Assembly: GCF_037190085.1 (NCBI RefSeq)
Contig: NZ_JBBCJO010000011.1
Coordinates: 62,001-126,000 of the forward strand
Length of the DNA: 64,000 bases
Direction: 5' to 3'
Origin: Gemmatimonas aurantiaca
GTDB lineage: Bacteria > Gemmatimonadota > Gemmatimonadetes > Gemmatimonadales > Gemmatimonadaceae
Made by a program: the position numbers and the translations under genes. Numbering within the stretch: position 1 is the stretch's first letter; each line of letters starts with the position of its first letter. A model generated the notes under the pieces. That model made no database searches and was not told where the DNA came from. It saw nothing but the letters and a program-made list of their open reading frames with translations. Shown piece by piece: positions 1 through 7,310 of the stretch.

Positions 1-561
1 AAGCTCGCCCAGGCGCTGGTGCACGATCCGCGATTGCTGATTCTCGATGAGCCCACCAACGGACTCGATCCGGCGGGACGCGAAGAGATGCTGGCCCTCA
101 TCCGGCGCACGGGACACGAGTTCGGAATGTCGGTGCTGGTGTCGTCGCATCTGCTGGGTGAGCTCGAGCGCATCGCTGAACGTATCGTCCACATCGAAGG
201 TGGGCGGCTCGTCCGCGCGGAATCGATGCACGAACTGACCGGCGAACGCGCGACGCTGCTGGTGGAAGTGGACGGCGATCTGCCGCTGTTCATGGCGGCG
301 CTGCGGGAGCGCGTACCCGTCGATACGGAGATCCGCCTGGAACGCCAGCGGGTGCTGATCACGCCCGCTGTTGGTGAGGGGGTCGGTGCGGGTTCCGGTG
401 CGACGGCTGACAGGGCGACCGATGCGATCTCCGATACGATCTCCGACATGCTCGCCGACGCCGTGCGGGATGCCGCCGTTGCCACGGACGCCGGGCTGTT
501 GCGCCTGCAGCGGCAGCGCGCGCGGTTGGACGATCTCTTTCGGGAGAACGTGCCATCATGA
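1..561 (+). CDS. ABC transporter ATP-binding protein, 5' truncated by window edge
   Basis: The reading frame is open from base 1, so the N-terminus with Walker A lies outside the window. Visible are Walker B with the D-loop (LILDEPTNGLDP) and the H-loop (VLVSSHLL), typical of ATPases of ABC-2 type exporters. After the H-loop the C-terminal part has an Ala/Asp/Thr-rich stretch (about residues 125-165 of the visible part) before an RLDDLFRENV ending, as in many CcmA/NatA-like subunits. The stop overlaps the permease start by 4 nt, so the two are translationally coupled. It powers export across the inner membrane; the substrate cannot be told. Confidence 0.9.
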   Translation, partial: KLAQALVHDPRLLILDEPTNGLDPAGREEMLALIRRTGHEFGMSVLVSSHLLGELERIAERIVHIEGGRLVRAESMHELTGERATLLVEVDGDLPLFMAALRERVPVDTEIRLERQRVLITPAVGEGVGAGSGATADRATDAISDTISDMLADAVRDAAVATDAGLLRLQRQRARLDDLFRENVPS

Positions 562-1421
562 CCGCGCCCGTCATTCACGATCTGGGCTATCGTCGGTACG
601 ACGGTGCACGGGACGGCGCGCGCGGTGCGTGGTGGGCGCTCTTCTGGCAAGGATTCCGCACGATGTTCGGTCTGGGCCGACCGCTGCGCGCGAAGATGAT
701 TCCACTCTTCGTGATCGTGATGACGCTGCTGACGTGTCTGGGCAGTGTGGTGGCGTCGGCGGCATCGGACGGCCAGTCGCCTATCCGCTACGGCTTTCTG
801 ATCGGATCGCAGCTCCTGCTGTTCGTGCTGTTCCTCGCGGCGCAGGTGCCCGAAGTGATCTGTCGTGACCGGCAGCATCGCGTGTTGTCGCTGCTGCTCA
901 CGCGGGCATTGTCGCGGCGTCAATATGCGACGGCGCGACTGGCCGCCGTCTGGGGTGCCACATGGGTGGTGGCCATGGCGCCGCTGCTCGTGTTGTATGT
1001 GGGAGAGATCGGCATTGCCGCCGATCCGGCGGCGCAGTTCGCCGAAATGGGCAACCGGATGGGACCGGTGCTGTTGCACGGTGTGCTCACCGCGTGGGTA
1101 CTGGGATCGTTTGCCGTGTTCATGGCCAGTCTGACCGCACGTCGCGGATACGCCTCCGCGCTCGTGGTGGGATTCTTTCTCGTGACCGCCGCGGTGACGA
1201 TCGGTGTGGAGGATCTCGACGTGATCCCCGCTGGAGTGAGCGAGTTTCTCGATCCCCTGCGGGCGCTGCGCACGATGGCGATGCTGTTGTTTCACGAGAC
1301 CACACGCGCCATGGAGCTCACACCACCACCCGCGGTGATGGTGTTCGTGATGGTGTTCGTCGTGATGGGTGGCATGGCCGCCGCACTGGCGTTCCGTCGT
1401 ATGGAGCGCTACGAGGCATGA
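558..1421 (+). CDS. ABC-2 type transporter permease
   Basis: A 287-residue polytopic membrane protein with about six hydrophobic segments, starting near residues 45-70 and ending with one at about 255-277 before a short basic tail. The ATG overlaps the stop of the upstream ATPase (ATGA). The size and the pairing fit the membrane subunit of an ABC-2 exporter. The next gene pair is a second ATPase/permease set 18 bp downstream on the same strand, so four genes probably form one operon. The substrate is unknown. Confidence 0.85.
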   Translation: MTAPVIHDLGYRRYDGARDGARGAWWALFWQGFRTMFGLGRPLRAKMIPLFVIVMTLLTCLGSVVASAASDGQSPIRYGFLIGSQLLLFVLFLAAQVPEVICRDRQHRVLSLLLTRALSRRQYATARLAAVWGATWVVAMAPLLVLYVGEIGIAADPAAQFAEMGNRMGPVLLHGVLTAWVLGSFAVFMASLTARRGYASALVVGFFLVTAAVTIGVEDLDVIPAGVSEFLDPLRALRTMAMLLFHETTRAMELTPPPAVMVFVMVFVVMGGMAAALAFRRMERYEA

Positions 1422-1439
1422 GAGTCGAATGAGGGTCGC

Positions 1440-2357
1440 ATGAACCCATCGCCGCTGCTGTTCGATCGTGTGACACAGTGGTACGACGACGTCGTGGCGG
1501 TGAACGACGTGTCGACCACGGTCGAACCGGGAATCACCGGATTGCTCGGCCCCAACGGCGCGGGCAAGAGCACATTGCTGCAACTGGCGGCAGGACTGCA
1601 GTCGCCCTCGTCGGGACGCGTGCTGGTGCATGGTGACAATCCCACGGGACACCCCCGGGTGTTTTCACGTCTCGGTATGGTGCCCGAGCGTGAATCCCTG
1701 CCGGAACGACTCGATGCCCGCGCGTTCGTGGAAGCGCGGGCCACGTTGCTGGGGATGCATGATGTCCGTGATGCCGCGCGCGCGGCGCTCGCGGCGGTGG
1801 AACTGGAAGACGTGGCCGATCGGCCGATCGGTGCGTTCAGCAAGGGGATGCGTCAGCGTGTCAAACTCGCGGCGGCACTGGTGCACGACCCCGACGTGCT
1901 GCTGCTGGACGAACCGTTCAACGGTCTCGATCCGCGGCAACGTGCGCAGACCATCCGCCTGCTCGAATCCCGTGCGGCGAACGGGGCGACGATCCTGCTG
2001 TCCAGTCACATCCTCGAGGAAATCGAAGATGTGGCCTCCCGCATTCTGGTGATGGTGGCGGGACGTCTGGCGGCCAGCGGCGATCATCGGACGTTGCGGC
2101 GACTGATGACCGACCGGCCGCACTCGGTCCGGGTGCGTGCGCAGCCCATGCGGGCACTGGCCGCGGCGCTGGTGACCTTGCCCGAGGTGCTGAGCGTGGA
2201 GATCGGGGCGCGGGAGCTTACGGTGCGCACGTCGGACTTCGCGTCATTCGCGCGCCAACTCGCCCGCATCGCACAACGCGAGGCCATCACCTTGCACGAG
2301 GTACAGCCGGCCGACGAGTCGCTGGAGCATGTGTTCGCGTATCTGGTGAACCAATGA
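1440..2357 (+). CDS. ABC transporter ATP-binding protein
   Basis: A complete 305-residue ATPase. Walker A is GPNGAGKS near residue 40, the signature region reads FSKGMRQR near residue 140, Walker B is LLLDEPFNGLDP, and the H-loop is LLSSHIL. The signature has K-G-M-R in place of canonical SGGQ, common in the CcmA/NatA exporter class. The C-terminal ~90 residues form the extra domain of this class. The stop overlaps the next permease start by 4 nt (ATGA). It is probably the partner of the permease at 2354 rather than of the first pair. Confidence 0.92.
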   Translation: MNPSPLLFDRVTQWYDDVVAVNDVSTTVEPGITGLLGPNGAGKSTLLQLAAGLQSPSSGRVLVHGDNPTGHPRVFSRLGMVPERESLPERLDARAFVEARATLLGMHDVRDAARAALAAVELEDVADRPIGAFSKGMRQRVKLAAALVHDPDVLLLDEPFNGLDPRQRAQTIRLLESRAANGATILLSSHILEEIEDVASRILVMVAGRLAASGDHRTLRRLMTDRPHSVRVRAQPMRALAAALVTLPEVLSVEIGARELTVRTSDFASFARQLARIAQREAITLHEVQPADESLEHVFAYLVNQ

Positions 2358-3169
2358 ACACGACCTCACGCGCGACACATCCGTCACCGGCTCCGCGTGC
2401 CGGATCTCCCTCATTCGTTGCCACGGGATGGGTACTGGCCCGCATGGCGTGGGCACGCACGATGTCGCCGCCGGTGATCGCGGCGGTGGCCGGGCTCGTG
2501 GCGCTGCCCATGGTGTTCGCGCTGCTGTTCGCGACCGGCGCGAGTGCAACGGTTGGTGTGACCGGCGACGCCACGGATTTTCTGCTGCAGCGTTATGGAT
2601 CGCTGGTGAGCGGCCTGGCCACTCCGCTCATCGCGCTGCTGCTGGGCACGGGGGTGTGGAATGCCGAAGCCGAAGACGGCACGCTGTTGTATCTGGTGAC
2701 GACGACCACGCCACGGTGGTGGATCGTGGCTTCACGATGGTTGTTCGCGGCCATGCTCACCGGCGTGTTGTCGGTGGTGGCCGTGTGGGGCACCGGCATG
2801 ATCGTGCCCGGTGATCAGAACGCCGATGGCCTGGTGACCGCCTTCTCCGTGGCCGTGCTGTTCGGCAGCGCGGTGTACTCGGCGCTATTCACATTGCTGG
2901 CGCTGCTCACCCGTCGGGCGCTGATGGTGGGGCTGCTCTACGTCATTGTCTGGGAAGGGGCATTGGCGGCGACTTTCCAGGCGCTGCGGTATCTGTCGGT
3001 GCGTCAGTGGATGATCACCGTGGCGGCATCGCTGACCGGTCAGAATCACGTCCCGCTCGAAGGAGGACCATCGACCGGGTTCGTGATCGTGTCGGCCATC
3101 GTCGTGGTGCTGGCAACGATATGGCTCGGCGGCCGTTCACTGCATCGACCGCGTATCGCACGATCGTGA
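2354..3169 (+). CDS. ABC-2 type transporter permease
   Basis: A 271-residue membrane protein with about six transmembrane segments, including a hydrophobic hairpin at residues 40-65 and a final segment near 245-260, followed by a short basic tail. It starts inside the end of the ATPase gene (4-nt overlap) and ends the four-gene exporter operon. A strong hairpin lies directly after the stop. The substrate cannot be inferred; tandem pairs of this type often act as separate heterodimeric exporters. Confidence 0.85.
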   Translation: MNTTSRATHPSPAPRAGSPSFVATGWVLARMAWARTMSPPVIAAVAGLVALPMVFALLFATGASATVGVTGDATDFLLQRYGSLVSGLATPLIALLLGTGVWNAEAEDGTLLYLVTTTTPRWWIVASRWLFAAMLTGVLSVVAVWGTGMIVPGDQNADGLVTAFSVAVLFGSAVYSALFTLLALLTRRALMVGLLYVIVWEGALAATFQALRYLSVRQWMITVAASLTGQNHVPLEGGPSTGFVIVSAIVVVLATIWLGGRSLHRPRIARS

Positions 3170-3177
3170 GAGGCCGT

Positions 3178-3211
3178 GGGGGAACACGGGTCGTGTGATC
3201 CGTGTTCCCCC
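3178..3211. terminator. Bidirectional terminator hairpin between convergent genes
   Basis: A perfect 12-bp stem (GGGGGAACACGG paired with CCGTGTTCCCCC, about 10-nt loop) sits in the 50-bp gap between the ends of the ABC permease and the leftward nitroreductase gene. There is no clear U-tract on either side, so factor-independent termination is likely but not certain. Confidence 0.65.
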
Positions 3212-3220
3212 GCGCTGTTC

Positions 3221-3907
3221 TCAGCGGAACGACGCGACGCGATCGACGGTGTGGCGATGCGAGACAAAACCGTCTTCGGCCGCGCGTCCTACGGCCACGA
3301 GTGCGGTGATGGTCGCCTGCGCCGGAATGCCCAGCAGGGTCTTCACCTTGTCGGGATCGAAGCCGAGCATGGGCGAGGTGGCGAGTCCTTCACTCTCGGC
3401 GATGAGCAGGAGGTAGCCGAGGGCGATGTTGGCTTGGCCGTTGGCCCACTGGGCGCGGGCTTCGGCGGGCATGGCGCCCAGTCGCTGCTGCAGCCCGCTG
3501 ATGGTGGCGTCGCGCTTGTCGGCGTCGAGATCCGGGTGCACGATCTCGTTCAGCGATGCGAGGGTGTCGTCCATGTCGGCATACATCGCGATGACCACGG
3601 GCGCTTCGGCCACCTGCTTCTGATTGAACGCGGCGTCGCGGAGCTGGCCCTTGAGACTCTGGTCGCGGACGACGATGAAGCGCCACGGCTGGAGGTTGTG
3701 CGCGGACGGCGCGCGTCCGGTGAGCTCGAGGAGGCGACGGACTTCTTCGTCGGTGACGGGGATGTCCTGATAGGCGCGTACGGACCGTCGGGCGAGGGCG
3801 GCCTCGGCGGCGGTGCGGGGCGCATGTTCGTGGAGGAGTCCGGTGTTCCCGACCAATCCTGCTGCTGTGTCTGTGGTGAGCATCTCAGTGTTTTCCTGTT
3901 GGCGCAA
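3221..3907 (-). CDS. Nitroreductase family protein
   Basis: A 228-residue FMN-dependent nitroreductase-fold protein. The N-terminal FMN-binding motif is seen as RRSVRAYQ, followed by the second conserved block APSAHNLQPW. The C-terminal third carries the usual NI-ALGY-LLLIAES-GL helix and GF-PDKV. Such enzymes reduce nitro-aromatics, quinones or enones with NAD(P)H; the real substrate is unknown. It lies 54 bp downstream of a MarR-type regulator on the same strand and shares its promoter, a common arrangement for a stress- or xenobiotic-inducible reductase. Confidence 0.88.
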   Translation of the reverse strand: MRQQENTEMLTTDTAAGLVGNTGLLHEHAPRTAAEAALARRSVRAYQDIPVTDEEVRRLLELTGRAPSAHNLQPWRFIVVRDQSLKGQLRDAAFNQKQVAEAPVVIAMYADMDDTLASLNEIVHPDLDADKRDATISGLQQRLGAMPAEARAQWANGQANIALGYLLLIAESEGLATSPMLGFDPDKVKTLLGIPAQATITALVAVGRAAEDGFVSHRHTVDRVASFR

Positions 3908-3961
3908 CGTTGTTCGTGAAAACAGATATATGGGTAAGAGTGAAGGACCACAGGGTGATCG

Positions 3962-4438
3962 TCAATCGATCGGGCAGTTCTGTCGGATGCGGCGGAGGAG
4001 CGTGGTCAGCTGAATCCGCTCCGGCTCGGCGAGCCCGGAGAAGATGGCCGATTCGGCGTCCTGAGCGGCAGGGGTGACGGCGGCCAGCAGTTCGCGGGCT
4101 TTGTCGGTCAACATTGTGTGCACGATTCTGCGATCAGTATCATCACGGTATCGAGACACCAATCCGGCATTATCAAGGCGATCGAGCATTCGGGTAATAT
4201 CGGGACCCGGTGCGGCCACATGGCGCCCCAGTTCACTGCAGCCACCGCCCTTACCGCTCCGCAGCTGGATCACCAGCAGCAGCTCGTACTGCGCCGCCGT
4301 GATGCCGAACGGCTCCAGCGCGCGGGCCATGGTCCGCTCCATATGCGCGGTGGCGGCCCGGAGCGCGTGTACCGATGCGGCTGGCGAACTGCACAGCTCG
4401 GCTTCAGTTGCGGGGGAAAGAGAGGCGGTCTGCGTCAT
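3962..4438 (-). CDS. MarR family transcriptional regulator
   Basis: A 158-residue protein with the MarR winged-helix layout: an N-terminal dimerisation helix, the recognition region (SELGRHVAAPGPDITRMLDRL) and the wing (VSRYRDDTDRRIVHTMLT, with the D-x-R-D-R-R signature near residues 100-108), then a C-terminal dimerisation helix. It is the first gene of a two-gene operon with the nitroreductase. A perfect inverted repeat overlies its -10 box, which suggests that it represses its own operon and is released by a small ligand. The ligand is unknown. Confidence 0.9.
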   Translation of the reverse strand: MTQTASLSPATEAELCSSPAASVHALRAATAHMERTMARALEPFGITAAQYELLLVIQLRSGKGGGCSELGRHVAAPGPDITRMLDRLDNAGLVSRYRDDTDRRIVHTMLTDKARELLAAVTPAAQDAESAIFSGLAEPERIQLTTLLRRIRQNCPID

Positions 4439-4465
4439 CCTGGAAGTTTACTGCAATGGGTCATG

Positions 4466-4500
4466 TGCAACATTATTCATGTTGCAACGAACATTGTCAA
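4466..4500 (-). promoter_or_regulatory. marR-nitroreductase promoter with overlapping palindromic operator
   Basis: Read on the minus strand there is a -35 TTGACA (4500-4495), a 17-bp spacer and a -10 AATAAT (4477-4472). A perfect inverted repeat, TGCAACAT-N5-ATGTTGCA (4466-4486), covers the -10 box. A bound MarR dimer there would block RNA polymerase. The -10 ends about 34 bp upstream of the regulator's ATG. The promoter match is direct; that this MarR is the binding protein is inferred. Confidence 0.75.
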
Positions 4501-4625
4501 GACAATCCATGAAAACGACAGGGCGGAGAAACGGCGATTGCCGCCCAAGTGCCAGAAATCGGGGGGCCGCAGTTTCGCCAACTGCGGGCCGAGCATACAT
4601 TGCGCTCTCCGCCTGATGGCGGTGT

Positions 4626-4697
4626 CGGCGCCGTCGCCAAGTGGTAAGGCAGGAGACTGCAAATCTCCCACCGTCGGTTCGATTCCGACCGGCGCCT
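4626..4697 (+). tRNA. tRNA-Cys (GCA)
   Basis: A 72-nt cloverleaf. The acceptor stem is GGCGCCG with CGGCGCC and discriminator U. The anticodon arm is GGAGA-CTGCAAA-TCTCC with anticodon GCA. The T arm is GTCGG-TTCGATT-CCGAC. The D loop contains the expected AAGTGGTAAGG. CCA is not encoded. An upstream hairpin (CCGCAGTT-tcgcc-AACTGCGG, 4567-4587) may insulate it from the divergent operon. Confidence 0.96.
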
Positions 4698-4740
4698 CAT
4701 TAGGGCAGTTCTGGGTTTGGAGTCTAGGGTTTCGAGTATG

Positions 4741-4780
4741 CACAACGGGGCGGTCCATGCGGACCGCCCCGTTGTGTTTT
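4741..4780 (+). terminator. Rho-independent terminator after tRNA-Cys
   Basis: A perfect 16-bp GC-rich stem (CACAACGGGGCGGTCC / GGACCGCCCCGTTGTG) with a 4-nt loop ATGC is followed by TTTT at 4777-4780. It ends transcription of the tRNA gene 43 bp upstream. It is also the left part of a larger repeated element, see 4744-4868. Confidence 0.85.
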
Positions 4781-4868
4781 GGCGGATCGGGAGTCGCGGG
4801 TCATCGGTCCCGTAACACTACGGAACCTGCCTCCCGAAACCCGGCCGTTCCTCCCCAACCCCCCACGA
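4744..4868 (+). repeat. Structured direct repeat, copy A
   Basis: About 125 bp that recurs in the same orientation at 7177-7299. Shared parts are the hairpin AACGGGGCGGTCC/GGACCGCCCCGTT with TTTTGGCGGATCGGGAGT, then CGGTCCCGTAACAC, then CCCGAAACCCGGCCGTTCCT. The middle differs by substitutions that partly keep base pairing. This copy begins 20 bp beyond the stop of the leftward AbiEii-like gene. It encodes no protein I can support. It looks like a genomic repeat of the REP or terminator-repeat type. Confidence 0.75.
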
Positions 4869-4887
4869 CCCAAAACTGGCGAGTGAG

Positions 4888-5853
4888 TCAGCGTTGGTGG
4901 GCGCGCCATGCCATGAGGAATTCCTGAACCGCGCCCCGTGCGTACAGCGCAAGCTGCATCGTGTCAGTTGGTGATTGCATCGCGACCTTCCCGCCAAGTT
5001 CGAAGATCGCATATCCGCGACAGCCATACTGCGCCGGATCTGCAAATGCCCCTTCAAGGATTGCCAGCGCCTCGCCTACGAAAGGGTTGTTTGCGACGGG
5101 GCTCTGCGTTGAATCACGGGCTACGGCCCGCGGGCCACCGGGCCACCTCGTCAACAACCAGACGATGTCGAAGGCGTCCTTGTTTTTCTGCCGATTCCTG
5201 AGTGCCAGACTCTTGAGTACGAGCAATGGGAGTATGTTCGCCACCCAAACCTGAACTCGCGCTCTTCCTGCCGAAATCTCATCGGGAGGTCCAAGCAGGT
5301 CGACCTCGAGCGTACGTTGCTGAATATCTTCCAGGGCCAATTGGCCCGCCGGAAGTCGAAATGCACCGATCTCGTCTCCGGGTCTATTGGGCGACTCCTC
5401 ACCAATTCTGCCGGCGGCAGGAGCACCACCAATGCTCGTCACCCCGTCTGCGGGCGCGAGAAACTCCATCGCAATCTTTATCCCGTCGACGGTCCGTACC
5501 CACTGCCATGTGCTCTCACCGACTCCGTCGTTCCGCTTCCTCGGCTCGAATCCGAGCGCTTTCAGGTTTCCGAGCAACGACGCGTAGAGGGTGTCGTCGT
5601 TGGTGAGTTCAACCTGTACGCAAAGATCGATGTCGTTCGTTCCCGGATGGAGCTCCTCCCGGAACAGTGCGTCGATGTGCTCGCTGTCGAGTAGTAGTGT
5701 GGGAGCGAGCCCGCCGATCAACACGAGACGAGGGAATTGCTGCCCATCTATCGCTTTGACAATTGTCGCGAGCGCCCGATGGCACGCACCAAGGATGTCG
5801 TGATTGTAGTCAAGACGCGTCGGATTGACCGATTGTTCGTCAGCGGGCGACAT
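4888..5853 (-). CDS. AbiEii-like nucleotidyltransferase (putative toxin of a type IV TA module)
   Basis: A 321-residue protein with a polymerase-beta-type nucleotidyltransferase core. It has the GG motif (LIGGLAPTLLL, about residue 45), the metal-binding DxD block (GTNDIDLCV, about residues 72-80) and the C-terminal block KSLALRNRQKNKDAFDIVWL characteristic of AbiEii/AbiGii-type toxins. Known relatives transfer nucleotides to targets such as tRNA and stop growth. It lies 46 bp downstream of the AbiEi-like gene in the same orientation, probably as one operon. The length is close to that of AbiEii proteins. The target is unknown. Confidence 0.82.
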   Translation of the reverse strand: MSPADEQSVNPTRLDYNHDILGACHRALATIVKAIDGQQFPRLVLIGGLAPTLLLDSEHIDALFREELHPGTNDIDLCVQVELTNDDTLYASLLGNLKALGFEPRKRNDGVGESTWQWVRTVDGIKIAMEFLAPADGVTSIGGAPAAGRIGEESPNRPGDEIGAFRLPAGQLALEDIQQRTLEVDLLGPPDEISAGRARVQVWVANILPLLVLKSLALRNRQKNKDAFDIVWLLTRWPGGPRAVARDSTQSPVANNPFVGEALAILEGAFADPAQYGCRGYAIFELGGKVAMQSPTDTMQLALYARGAVQEFLMAWRAHQR

Positions 5854-5899
5854 CGATGGTCGGGATGAAGGGCGACATGATTCAGTGGCAACCAGGACG

Positions 5900-7078
5900 C
5901 TAGATAGTGGTGCTTGTCAGAGCCATCGAATTCCGAAGGGCTATCGCGATCTCTTCGTATCGTCCTCGTCCATCGCGTAGTGTCTCGATGACAGCGCGGG
6001 GTCGTGATACTAGTGACAGTCCTCGCCACAAATCAGCAGCTGGCGGCAGATCTTGTTCTTCGTGCAGCGCATGTCGAAGTCTCGCGTTCTCGTCAGCTTC
6101 AACGTCATCGTTGCCGTTCACAGCTGCCCTCATAGACAACGACAGACGGTGGAGTGCCCACGGATCTTTGGCGGTCTGCCGTATCGTGATGGATCCGCCG
6201 TCGGAGACTACCTGACCGCCAAGCGCGGTTGCAACCGCATCGACTGGTGTCGCATTGGGGATCCAGATGGTTGCCATCGGATAGGTCGTGAGCGTGGGCT
6301 CGTACAGATTTGCCGCCGCCGCTCCGGCGAGCGCCCAGGTTTTCACCGAATCGTTCAGTCGTGCCAGTCCTTGAAGGAGTTCCTGTGGTGTGCGTGACCA
6401 GACATAAACCTGGCTCTCTTCGACGGGGGCGTGGTCCTCGGCGCTCCACAGATCCAGGAGGCCGGCTGCGTCGATCACATTCCAGCTCCTGGTGCGTCCG
6501 CCGCTGCGGGTCGGCTCCAGGATCTTCTCCCGTTCGAGGCGATGCAGCACGTACGTCGCCTGCGGCTGAGTGACTCCAGCCAACGCCGCGAGTTGTGTTG
6601 TCGTCACGCCGTGCTCGAGGCGGCCGGGGGTCGTGGCGAGGAGGAGCAGCGTCTCCGCACAGCGGCCGGAGAGTCCAATGAGGCGAGTGGGTCGCACACC
6701 CGCTTCATTCGGAGTGGGCGATGCCGATGTATGCCTGCGCCCCTCTACGTGGATGAAGAATGGCGGAGCCTGCAGGTGCAGGTGTCCCGTCAATTGCTCT
6801 GCCCAGGAGACGCCTGCGTTTGCGAGTTCGTCGCGGATCGTGCCCGGCAGGCTCCGAACCGTGAGCAATGTGTGCATCGGGCCGATCTTTCTGGACAACT
6901 CCTTTGCTCGCCGCATCCCTTCGGGCCCCGAAATCCCCGAGGCGGGGATCACTCGGTAGACTATCGACTTGGTTCCCGGGCTTTGCAGGGTCATGCGGAC
7001 GCCGAGCGGGTCGATGTTGACCCGCACTCCTGGCAGGGTGCGAAGCCTGCGGACGAGCCAGTCTGGGATGCGGATCAT
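5900..7078 (-). CDS. AbiEi-like antitoxin / transcriptional regulator
   Basis: A 392-residue protein read from the ATG at 7078. An in-frame extension to 7360 exists but would encode the upstream repeat and promoter. The N-terminal ~120 residues resemble the AbiEi_2-type domain (TIRDELANAGVSWAEQLTG then HLHLQAP and HVEGRR). A winged helix follows at about residues 158-191 (TTTQLAALAGVTQPQATYVL). The C-terminal half includes AGAAAANLYEP. It is the first gene of the pair with the AbiEii-like toxin. A perfect palindrome overlies its -10 region, so negative autoregulation is likely. The central rather than N-terminal helix-turn-helix differs from classical streptococcal AbiEi. Confidence 0.75.
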   Translation of the reverse strand: MIRIPDWLVRRLRTLPGVRVNIDPLGVRMTLQSPGTKSIVYRVIPASGISGPEGMRRAKELSRKIGPMHTLLTVRSLPGTIRDELANAGVSWAEQLTGHLHLQAPPFFIHVEGRRHTSASPTPNEAGVRPTRLIGLSGRCAETLLLLATTPGRLEHGVTTTQLAALAGVTQPQATYVLHRLEREKILEPTRSGGRTRSWNVIDAAGLLDLWSAEDHAPVEESQVYVWSRTPQELLQGLARLNDSVKTWALAGAAAANLYEPTLTTYPMATIWIPNATPVDAVATALGGQVVSDGGSITIRQTAKDPWALHRLSLSMRAAVNGNDDVEADENARLRHALHEEQDLPPAADLWRGLSLVSRPRAVIETLRDGRGRYEEIAIALRNSMALTSTTI

Positions 7079-7091
7079 GATAACTGGATGT

Positions 7092-7140
7092 TGTATAATA
7101 AACGACCTGTTTATTATACATATTTCGTTTATTATCACAA
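7092..7140 (-). promoter_or_regulatory. AbiEi/AbiEii operon promoter and operator
   Basis: A perfect 12-bp inverted repeat (TGTATAATAAAC-N5-GTTTATTATACA, 7092-7120) starts 13 bp upstream of the antitoxin ATG. A third half-site (GTTTATTAT) lies at 7127-7135. On the minus strand a promoter can be read: -35 TTGTGA (7140-7135), 16-bp spacer, -10 TATAAT (7118-7113), the -10 lying inside the palindrome. This AT-rich patch contrasts with its surroundings. AbiEi proteins are known to bind inverted repeats upstream of their own operon. Confidence 0.78.
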
Positions 7141-7176
7141 GATGGCAATTGACAGACCATCGCTTGAGGTCGTGAT

Positions 7177-7299
7177 AACGGGGCGGTCCATGCGGACCGC
7201 CCCGTTGTGTTTTGGCGGATCGGGAGTCCCGGGTCGTCGGTCCCGTAACACGGGACCCGTATCCCGAAACCCGGCCGTTCCTCCCCAAACCCACCACCC
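7177..7299 (+). repeat. Structured direct repeat, copy B
   Basis: The second copy of the element at 4744-4868, in the same orientation. It holds a 13-bp stem (AACGGGGCGGTCC/GGACCGCCCCGTT), TTTTGGCGGATCGGGAGT, a second perfect hairpin (GGTCCCGT-AAC-ACGGGACC) and CCCGAAACCCGGCCGTTCCT. It begins 12 bp beyond the stop of the leftward gene at 7311. Together with copy A it brackets the AbiEi/AbiEii-like operon. Confidence 0.75.
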
Positions 7300-7310
7300 A
7301 CCACCCGCTA

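Noticed and set aside
4626..7299. Classical integrative island at tRNA-Cys
   Set aside because: There is no integrase and the repeats do not copy the tRNA 3' end. Only a small repeat-flanked module is supported.
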